A stretch of DNA of 32,679 bases from Acidobacteriaceae bacterium (lineage in GTDB: Bacteria; Acidobacteriota; Terriglobia; Terriglobales; Acidobacteriaceae), in the NCBI GenBank assembly GCA_027452245.1, contig DAIDGW010000222.1:1-32679 (forward strand), written 5' to 3'. Under the pieces are notes generated by a model. That model saw only the letters and a program-made list of their open reading frames with translations, was not told the DNA's origin and did no database searches. Positions 9,103 through 16,003 of the stretch are shown here, piece by piece; positions within the stretch are counted from its first letter, which is position 1; every line of letters begins with the position of its first letter. Made by a program: the position numbers and the translations under genes.

Positions 9103-10464
9103 TCATTCCTTTCGGAATCCGGCAAGTTCCATGCCCCGTTGCGCTTCCGCCGTCTTCATGAACGTGTTCCACACGAACGAAGTGCGCAGGTTTTCGGCCA
9201 TGAGCATCGTGATACCGGTATCAATCCCGATAACGTCGGTGTCATACCAGTTCTTCAACGGATTAAAGGCGTTCACGAACCCGTATTTTGACCAGGCATT
9301 GCCGTAGTGTTGCCGGACATTCTTCAGCACTCGCAGGGTTGCCTGGGGAAGAAACGTCAAAGAGCCTCCCGGGGCACTGGGAACAACGGTTCCATCAATC
9401 GGACCAAACTGGGGAGGCCCTCCCCAAACCACGTAGCCGTGCTGTGAATCCGATGCGGTGATGCCCCACAGATCATCGCTGTAATCTGGAAACTGCTTGT
9501 TCAACTCCAGGCAAAAACGGCGGTGCACTTCGGTAGCAACAACGGAATTCTCGAAGTAGTTGGCGTATGCGTCCCGTTTGTCACGAAAATCGAACCAAGC
9601 CTGCGAATATTGGTTCACGAACAAGGGCGCGAACGAGCCGATATAGCGTAATCCGTCGTATTCGAAGAGCAAGCGCTTCCATGCAGTCCACGTCGTCTTG
9701 GGAAGAGGATGCATGGACGATCCCATGCCCAACAGATAGATCATCATCAGTTCGCTGTAATAATCCCAGCGGTAGGGCAAGAATCCGAATTCCGGGGTCC
9801 AGCCATGCGGCAGCAAAGATGTGTCTTCGGATAGCCAACTCCAATCCACCCGGTTGAAGATCAGATCCACCAACTTTGCCACGTCGGGATGCCGGAAGTA
9901 TTCGCGGCAGGTCAAAATTCCACAAAGCAGAATCGCGGTGTCGACCGACGATACCTCCGAATCCCATACCCGCTCGCCCGTGTCGATGTTCGCGAAGTGG
10001 TAAAAAAATCCGCGATGATTCGGAACCTTCCTCCATAGGAACCGCAGCGCGATGAACAGCCGCACCAGCGCGTCTTGTTGAGGGACGAATCCTCGTTTCG
10101 CGCCAATGCAGAGCGCTGTGAGCCCGAAACCGGTCGCCGCTACGCTGGCGACAATCCCTTTGTCCTCAGTCTTCACGCTGGCGCGGTCCTTCACCAGCCC
10201 GGTCTTGTCGCTCATCTGTTCCCAGAAAAACTGGAAGTGGGCACGTTCTACTTCGTCCAGAAACTGGTCGTCTTCAGGGCTCAATGTGAACGGAGGCAGC
10301 TGAAGGTGCGAAAGGTCGAGATTCTGCGGCTGCTGTGCCTCTGCCAAGGGCGGCAACAAACCAGCCAGCGGTGCAGCCACGCCAGCGGCCGTCAACTGCC
10401 ATAAGAAACTGCGGCGCGACGTCAGGCGCAGTCGATTATTTTTCATCCATTTTCTTGCAGTCAT
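9103..10464 (-). CDS. Tat-exported glucoamylase-like protein, GH144-type (putative endo-beta-1,2-glucanase)
   Basis: A 453-aa protein of the PF10091/COG5368 'putative glucoamylase' fold. Characterised stand-alone members of this fold (GH144) are endo-beta-1,2-glucanases. The N-terminus carries a twin-arginine signal (TSRRSFLWQL, then a hydrophobic run ending AEAQ), so it should be exported folded. Family blocks seen are VSSVDTAILLCGIL, GFLPYRWDYYSELM, WGITASDSQHGY, DGTVVPSAPGGS, KYGFVNAFNP and VIGIDTGITMLMAENLRT. It precedes the ABC exporter and the glucan synthase on the same strand, 224 bp away. Hydrolysing or trimming a periplasmic or external beta-1,2-glucan fits that context. The ATG at 10464 follows GAGG with almost no spacing, so the in-frame ATG at 10446 is an alternative. 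The fold is clear; the exact activity is inferred. Confidence 0.85.
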   Translation of the reverse strand: MTARKWMKNNRLRLTSRRSFLWQLTAAGVAAPLAGLLPPLAEAQQPQNLDLSHLQLPPFTLSPEDDQFLDEVERAHFQFFWEQMSDKTGLVKDRASVKTEDKGIVASVAATGFGLTALCIGAKRGFVPQQDALVRLFIALRFLWRKVPNHRGFFYHFANIDTGERVWDSEVSSVDTAILLCGILTCREYFRHPDVAKLVDLIFNRVDWSWLSEDTSLLPHGWTPEFGFLPYRWDYYSELMMIYLLGMGSSMHPLPKTTWTAWKRLLFEYDGLRYIGSFAPLFVNQYSQAWFDFRDKRDAYANYFENSVVATEVHRRFCLELNKQFPDYSDDLWGITASDSQHGYVVWGGPPQFGPIDGTVVPSAPGGSLTFLPQATLRVLKNVRQHYGNAWSKYGFVNAFNPLKNWYDTDVIGIDTGITMLMAENLRTSFVWNTFMKTAEAQRGMELAGFRKE

Positions 10465-10488
10465 CCTCAGTCAAAAGCCGCTCAAACC

Positions 10489-10520
10489 AACATCATTTTA
10501 TTATTTCAGATGTTTTCATC
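10489..10520. promoter_or_regulatory. Inverted repeats between divergent genes, possible operator
   Basis: AACATC (10489-10494) and GATGTT (10509-10514) form an inverted repeat with 14 AT-rich bases between them. GATG-TTTT-CATC (10509-10520) overlaps its right arm. The position between divergently transcribed genes suits a regulator site, but no family-specific motif is recognised. Confidence 0.25.
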
Positions 10521-10594
10521 GGATGGACCGGGCAAATTCCGCTTAAGCCGGTAGACTTGGGTTCTGCAAGCAAGCTAAAAATAGATAAGGAAGG

Positions 10595-11584
10595 ATGACC
10601 CGAAAGCACAAAATTGAGCTCTGCATCGCTTTGCTTGCCGGCATGGCACTGGCTACTGCCGGATTCTTCATTGCGAACCGGCGCAGCCAACGATCAGTCA
10701 CACTGCAGGGCGCAATCACCGCAAGAGACAAAGATCCGCGTAAGCAGCGCCCTGTCTCCGACGTAGAAATCTTCGCTGAAGACGACATGGCCAGCGGCAC
10801 CGCCCGTTCCGACGAGAACGGATACTTTCGTCTCACCCTTCCCAAGGGCGTTCGTCGTGGACATCCCATCACCATGCACTTCCGCCGCGAAGGGTACGAC
10901 CCTCTCGATGTCAACGACTTTGTTGGAGACAAGCTCTACATCGAGGAAATGAAGGCGATTCCGGAAAAGTCCCAAACCGTTCCCGGCCAGCCAGAGATCA
11001 AAGTCGGCAATCTTCGCATCCGCTATTCAGTCAAGAGTCATACCGATGCCAACGTAGGAAGCGCCGTTCAGACTTTCGAGGTCACGAACACAGGGAATGT
11101 ACCTTGCAAAGGTCAACACCCCTGCTCGCCCGACGGCAAATGGAAAGCCGCAATCGGATCCACTTCGCTCGATGCCGGCGGCGGCAACTTCTTCCGCGAA
11201 GTCCGTGTCTCCTGTATCGCTGGCCCCTGCCCGTTCACGCAGATCCAGGGCGAGAATTATTCCAACGGAGGCCAGATTATGACGGTCTCAGCCCGCAACT
11301 GGTCTGACACGACAACGTTCCTGGTCGAAGCTGAAGTCTTTCATCCTATGTCTGCCGACATGGTTCACGAATCTTATCCCGTGATCTTCGGGCGGACCTT
11401 GAATTTCACTCTGCCTTACTCCGCTGAGGGCGTCAGTATCGAAGCCGATCTCGCGGCTCAGAGCATCATTTTTCCCCTCGGGCCTGACCTGTATCTCAAC
11501 TGGGCAGCCTGCACAACTCGACTTAACGCGGACGAAACACGCGTATACCGTTGTGAACTCAAGCCCGGTTACAGCTTTCAGTAA
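10595..11584 (+). CDS. Membrane-anchored carboxypeptidase-regulatory-like domain protein
   Basis: A 329-aa protein with one N-terminal hydrophobic segment (IELCIALLAGMALATAGFF) that anchors it or acts as a signal peptide. The next ~90 residues (VTLQGAITA ... PVSDVEIFAEDD ... TARSDENGYFRLTLP) match the beta-sandwich carboxypeptidase-regulatory-like fold (PF13620-like), common in acidobacterial envelope proteins. The remaining ~200 residues are beta-rich with paired Cys (CKGQHPC, CIAGPC), suggesting disulfides and an extracytoplasmic location. I do not recognise the C-terminal domain. The start is well supported by AAGGAAGG directly upstream. It is transcribed divergently from the GH144-like gene. 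The role is unknown. Confidence 0.8.
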   Translation: MTRKHKIELCIALLAGMALATAGFFIANRRSQRSVTLQGAITARDKDPRKQRPVSDVEIFAEDDMASGTARSDENGYFRLTLPKGVRRGHPITMHFRREGYDPLDVNDFVGDKLYIEEMKAIPEKSQTVPGQPEIKVGNLRIRYSVKSHTDANVGSAVQTFEVTNTGNVPCKGQHPCSPDGKWKAAIGSTSLDAGGGNFFREVRVSCIAGPCPFTQIQGENYSNGGQIMTVSARNWSDTTTFLVEAEVFHPMSADMVHESYPVIFGRTLNFTLPYSAEGVSIEADLAAQSIIFPLGPDLYLNWAACTTRLNADETRVYRCELKPGYSFQ

Positions 11585-11615
11585 GACTCTCCTGATTGTT
11601 GAGTACTTCGCTGTA

Positions 11616-11644
11616 TTGCCGCTCTCGCCCGCGCCGACTATATA
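11616..11644 (+). promoter_or_regulatory. Candidate promoter of the trehalose operon
   Basis: TTGCCG (11616-11621) and TATATA (11639-11644) are spaced by exactly 17 nt. This predicts a transcript start near 11651 and a leader of about 50 nt before treZ. Each box matches the sigma70 consensus at about 4 of 6 positions. No other convincing promoter was seen between 11585 and 11701. Confidence 0.45.
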
Positions 11645-11701
11645 AACTAATGAGGAGTTGAAATCGTCTGATCTGTTTGCCCGTGCCCACATCCGCCATC
11701 C

Positions 11702-13561
11702 ATGACAACCGCTCTGTCCCTCGACTTATTTCACACACCTATCGGCGCAACGCGACTCCCTGGCGGAGAGTGGCAGTTTCTGGTCTGGGCACCTCTTGTC
11801 CACCAGGTTGCAGTTCATCTTCTCGAACCTAAAGAGCGGATCATCGAGATGGAGCGCGGCGAGCGCGGTTATTTCTCCACCACAATCGAAGATCTTCCAC
11901 CCGGTACTCGGTACTTTTATCGGCTCGACAACTCCCGCGACCTACCCGACCCCGCTTCGCGCTACCAACCGGGGAGCGTTCACGGACCATCTGCGCTCGT
12001 GGATCTCTCATCCTTTCACTGGTCGGACAAAGCTTTTACTCCGCCATCCCTTGAACGCAGCATCTTCTATGAGCTTCATGTCGGAACCTTCACTCCCGAA
12101 GGGACGTTCGATGCAGTCATAGAACGGATGGACGGTCTGGTCGATCTCGGCATCACGACGCTGGAAATCATGCCCGTTGCACAATTCCCCGGCAGTCGCA
12201 ATTGGGGCTATGACGGCGTTTTCCCGTTTGCTCCTCAAAATTCCTATGGCGGCCCCCAAGGACTGCAACGCCTCATCACCGCCGCTCACGAGCGCGGGCT
12301 CGCCGTCGCCCTCGACGTTGTCTATAACCATCTCGGCCCAGAAGGAAATTATCTCGGCGCTTACGGAAACTACTTCACCAGCCGATACCACACGCCGTGG
12401 GGAGACGCAATCAACTATGACGGCGCAGGCAGCGATGAAGTCCGCCGCTTCTTCATTGAAAACGCGCTCTACTGGATTCGTGACTACCATTTCGATGTCC
12501 TGCGCCTTGACGCTGTCCATGGCATTTTCGACTTCAGCGCGCGCCATTTTCTCGAAGAACTGAAAGTCTCCACCGATCAGCTATCCGCCCAAGTGGGCCG
12601 ACGTATTTTTCTAATTGCGGAAAGCGATCTGAACGATTCGAGGATGCTTCTGCCGCGCAATCGCGGCGGCTATCACCTCGATGCGGAGTGGAGCGACGAT
12701 TTCCATCATTCCGTCCACACCCTCCTCACTGGCGAAAAAACCGGTTATTACCAGGACTTCGGCAGGGTATCGGATTTCGCGCTCGTTCTCGATTCCGGCT
12801 GGTGCTACACCGGACAGTACTCCCAATTTCGCCAGCGTCATCATGGCAACTCGCCTCATGGCATTTCCGCTGATCACTTCGTCGTCTGCAATCAAAATCA
12901 TGATCAGATCGGAAATCGCGCCTCAGGGGAGCGGCTCGGCCAACTCGTCGATTTCGAATCGCTCAAGCTGGCCGCGGGAATTACTTTGCTCTCTCCTTTC
13001 GTTCCTCTTCTTTTTATGGGCGAAGAATACGGAGAACAGGCTCCTTTTCAATACTTCACGAGCCACCTGGATCACGACCTGGTGGAAGCCGTCCGCCGCG
13101 GCCGCCACCAAGAATTCGCGGCCTTCGGGTGGCAGGACTCTGTTCCCGATCCCCAGGATTCCGGCACCTTCAAGCGCTCGAAATTACAAGCGGAACTGAA
13201 AAACGTGGAGCCGCACGCCACGCTACTGCGCCTATACCGCGAACTGATTCGCTTGCGGAAGACTTATCACCTGGGCGGCGACGCTGTCCGTTACATTTCA
13301 CAAGTCGGCGAGGGCTGCCTCGCGCTGCTCCGCGAAGATATTCGCAGCCGATTGCTCATCCTTTTCAATTTCTCGGCTTCGCTATCCCCTGTGGATTTGT
13401 CGCCCTGGCCGGGAACTTGGCGAACATTGATCGACTCGGCGAGTCCCGAGTGGAGCAGACCCGCCAAGCAATGCCACCAATTATCTACTCAACCAACTTC
13501 AACGAAATTGCATCCACATTCGTTTATCGTCCTTGAAGCAAATGCTCAACCCGGAGCCTGA
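11702..13561 (+). CDS. treZ: Malto-oligosyltrehalose trehalohydrolase
   Basis: A 619-aa GH13 enzyme that releases trehalose from maltooligosyl-trehalose, the second step of the TreY-TreZ pathway from glycogen or maltodextrin. The N-terminal beta-sandwich (WAPLVHQVAVHLL) is followed by the (beta/alpha)8 barrel with family-typical blocks GYDGVFPFAP and DVVYNHLGPEGNY. The GH13 triad is visible: D270 in LRLDAVHGIFD, E307 in FLIAESD and D401 in QNHDQIGN. Length is normal for TreZ. The ATG at 11702 is the first possible start after an in-frame TGA at 11669, although no strong ribosome-binding site precedes it. The stop TGA abuts the ATG of the GH57 gene (TGAATG), so translation is probably coupled. 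Confidence 0.96.
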   Translation: MTTALSLDLFHTPIGATRLPGGEWQFLVWAPLVHQVAVHLLEPKERIIEMERGERGYFSTTIEDLPPGTRYFYRLDNSRDLPDPASRYQPGSVHGPSALVDLSSFHWSDKAFTPPSLERSIFYELHVGTFTPEGTFDAVIERMDGLVDLGITTLEIMPVAQFPGSRNWGYDGVFPFAPQNSYGGPQGLQRLITAAHERGLAVALDVVYNHLGPEGNYLGAYGNYFTSRYHTPWGDAINYDGAGSDEVRRFFIENALYWIRDYHFDVLRLDAVHGIFDFSARHFLEELKVSTDQLSAQVGRRIFLIAESDLNDSRMLLPRNRGGYHLDAEWSDDFHHSVHTLLTGEKTGYYQDFGRVSDFALVLDSGWCYTGQYSQFRQRHHGNSPHGISADHFVVCNQNHDQIGNRASGERLGQLVDFESLKLAAGITLLSPFVPLLFMGEEYGEQAPFQYFTSHLDHDLVEAVRRGRHQEFAAFGWQDSVPDPQDSGTFKRSKLQAELKNVEPHATLLRLYRELIRLRKTYHLGGDAVRYISQVGEGCLALLREDIRSRLLILFNFSASLSPVDLSPWPGTWRTLIDSASPEWSRPAKQCHQLSTQPTSTKLHPHSFIVLEANAQPGA

Positions 13562-15997
13562 ATGAGATACATATGCGTGCATGGCCATTTTTATCAACCT
13601 CCGCGCGAAAATCCCTCGCTCGAAGCCGTCGAACTTCAGGACTCGGCTTATCCCTATCACGACTGGAACGAGCGCATCACGGCAGAGTGTTATGCACCCA
13701 ATGCGGCTTCACGCGTTCTTGACGGGGAAAACCGCATCGTAAAGCTGGTCAACAACTACTCGCAGATCAGCTTCAACTTCGGCCCTACACTGCTTTCCTG
13801 GCTCAAATCTGAGGCTCCCAAAGTGTACGAGGCAATTCTCGAAGCAGATCGAATCAGCCTGGAACGTTTTGCCGGTCATGGTTCTGCCATCGCGCAGGGC
13901 TACAACCACATGATTCTTCCTCTGGCCAATCGCCGCGACAAGGTTACACAGGTGGTCTGGGGAATTCTTGATTTCGAATCGCGTTTCGGACGTAAACCGG
14001 AGGGGATGTGGCTGCCCGAAACCGCCGTGGATACAGAAACGCTTGAAGTACTCGCCGGGCACGGCATCAAATTTACGATCTTGGCGCCGCGACAGGCTAA
14101 GCGCGTGCGCGCTCTCAACAAGACTCATTGGGAAGACGTCACCGCAAGCCGCATCGATCCTAGCCACCCGTACCTGGCTGAACTGCCCTCGAAAAAAAAG
14201 ATCAATCTGTTCTTCTATGATGGTCCCATTTCCCAGGCTGTCGCGTTCGAAGGATTGCTGAACGACGGCAAGCGCTTCGCCGAGCGGCTGCTCAGCGGAT
14301 TCTCCGACTCCCGCCAGGGTGCGCAACTCGTCCACATCGCTACCGACGGGGAAAGCTATGGTCATCACCATCACTACGGAGAAATGGCTCTCAGCTACGC
14401 CCTGGAATACATCGAGCAGTCCAAACTCGCCAAGCTCACAAATTACGGCGAGTTCCTGGAGAAGAATCCGCCAAAGTATCGTGTCGAGATTATCGATAAC
14501 AGTTCGTGGAGCTGCGTCCACGGCATCGAACGCTGGCGTTCCGACTGCGGATGCAACTCTGGCGGCCATCCCTGGAATCAGCAATGGCGCGCTCCTCTTC
14601 GTGCAGCGCTCGATTGGCTGCGTGATCGTCTTGTTCCCCTGTTCGAACAGGAAGGCAGCCAGTTGCTGAAAGATCCGTGGCAGGCGCGCAACGATTACAT
14701 TCGCGTGATCCTCGACCGCTCCGAGGAATCTCGCACCTTGTTCTTCGCCGACCATTGCACCCACCCCCTCAACGAAGAAGAGCAGGTTCGCGCTCTTCGC
14801 CTTCTCGAAATGCAACGTCATGCATTGCTCATGTACACCAGCTGCGGATGGTTCTTCGATGAGATCTCAGGCCTCGAAACGGTCCAAGTGATCCACTACG
14901 CCGGGCGCGCTCTGCAACTCGCCCAGCAGTGCTGCTCGGCAAATCTCGAATCCGAGTTCCTGCAGCAGCTGTCAAAGGCGAAGAGCAACCTGCCTGAACA
15001 TGGCGATGCCGCCCGCATTTACGAGAAGTGGGTGAAACCTGGCTTGGTTGATATTGATCGTGTCGCCGGCCACTATGCCGTCAGTTCTTTGTTCGAGAAT
15101 TACGGCGATTCCACTCGGATCTACTGTTATGAAGTAGAACGCGATAACTATTCCGTCGAGGCCGAAGGCAAAATGCGCCTGGCCACCGGATCGGCACGCT
15201 TGCGCTCGGAGATTACCCAGGAAGCGGCCGATCTGGCCTTTGCCGTTCTGCACCTTGGCGATCACAACATCACCGCCGGCGTGAAGCCGAAAAATTCCGC
15301 GGGCAACGGCGCCTTTCACAACAAGCTCGTCAGCGCTTTTTCCCAGGCCGACACAACCGAGGTCATTCGCCTTCTTGATCAAGCCTTCGGTCAAAAAACC
15401 TTCAACCTTCGGCTCCTCTTCCGGGATGAGCAAAGAAAGATCACCAACAGCATCTTGAACGACTCCCTTTCATCCGCGGGCGCGGTATACCGTACGATCT
15501 TCGAAAGCCATGGGGCGTTGATCCGCTTCCTGACCGCCATCTCCGTCCCAGTGCCGCGCGCCCTGATGGCGGCCGCTGAGATCGCTCTCAACAACGAACT
15601 CAAAGAACGATTTCATGCTCCCGATCTCGATGTCGAAAGTATCCATGGACTGCTGAAAGAAGCTGCTGCCAGCAAGATTCAGCTCGATGAGCCGACGCTC
15701 GAGTACACCGTGCGACGAAGGCTCGAAGCCGATGCAAATGATTTCGCCATGGATCCTGGAGTCCCCGCTCTGCTGGACCGGCTCCGAAGATCTCTGGATC
15801 TGCTTCCCACCCTTCCTTTCAATGTGACCATCTGGGAAGTGCAGAACATCTGCTACGGACCAATCGTGAAGATGTTCGAGGAGGGCCAAGCTGAGACCGG
15901 GGAAAATGGTTCACGTCAGCATCTTGAGAATCTGTCGAGTCTGGCGGCGCAGCTGCAGATTCGTACACCCCAACCGGAGCTTCAGTTCCAATCGTAG
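13562..15997 (+). CDS. GH57 family glycoside hydrolase with DUF3536 domain
   Basis: An 811-aa protein with an N-terminal GH57 catalytic domain and a C-terminal DUF3536-type region. GH57 blocks seen: HGHFYQPPRE (residues 7-16), GYNHMILPL (113-121), GMWLPE with the likely nucleophile E153, and TDGESYGHHHH with the likely acid/base D262. GH57 enzymes act on alpha-glucans (amylases, amylopullulanases, 4-alpha-glucanotransferases, branching enzymes). The specificity of the DUF3536 subgroup is not known to me. It lies between treZ and treY with no gap on the left and 6 bp on the right. It may therefore prepare or reshape maltodextrin for TreY, perhaps partly replacing the debranching enzyme TreX, which is not in this window. 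That role is inference. Confidence 0.9.
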   Translation: MRYICVHGHFYQPPRENPSLEAVELQDSAYPYHDWNERITAECYAPNAASRVLDGENRIVKLVNNYSQISFNFGPTLLSWLKSEAPKVYEAILEADRISLERFAGHGSAIAQGYNHMILPLANRRDKVTQVVWGILDFESRFGRKPEGMWLPETAVDTETLEVLAGHGIKFTILAPRQAKRVRALNKTHWEDVTASRIDPSHPYLAELPSKKKINLFFYDGPISQAVAFEGLLNDGKRFAERLLSGFSDSRQGAQLVHIATDGESYGHHHHYGEMALSYALEYIEQSKLAKLTNYGEFLEKNPPKYRVEIIDNSSWSCVHGIERWRSDCGCNSGGHPWNQQWRAPLRAALDWLRDRLVPLFEQEGSQLLKDPWQARNDYIRVILDRSEESRTLFFADHCTHPLNEEEQVRALRLLEMQRHALLMYTSCGWFFDEISGLETVQVIHYAGRALQLAQQCCSANLESEFLQQLSKAKSNLPEHGDAARIYEKWVKPGLVDIDRVAGHYAVSSLFENYGDSTRIYCYEVERDNYSVEAEGKMRLATGSARLRSEITQEAADLAFAVLHLGDHNITAGVKPKNSAGNGAFHNKLVSAFSQADTTEVIRLLDQAFGQKTFNLRLLFRDEQRKITNSILNDSLSSAGAVYRTIFESHGALIRFLTAISVPVPRALMAAAEIALNNELKERFHAPDLDVESIHGLLKEAAASKIQLDEPTLEYTVRRRLEADANDFAMDPGVPALLDRLRRSLDLLPTLPFNVTIWEVQNICYGPIVKMFEEGQAETGENGSRQHLENLSSLAAQLQIRTPQPELQFQS

Positions 15998-16003
15998 ATA
16001 GAA

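Noticed and set aside
13709-14821. Long 370-aa open frame on the minus strand inside the GH57 gene
   Set aside because: It mirrors the third-position GC bias of the GH57 gene and has no recognisable motif; the plus-strand frame carries all GH57 motifs.
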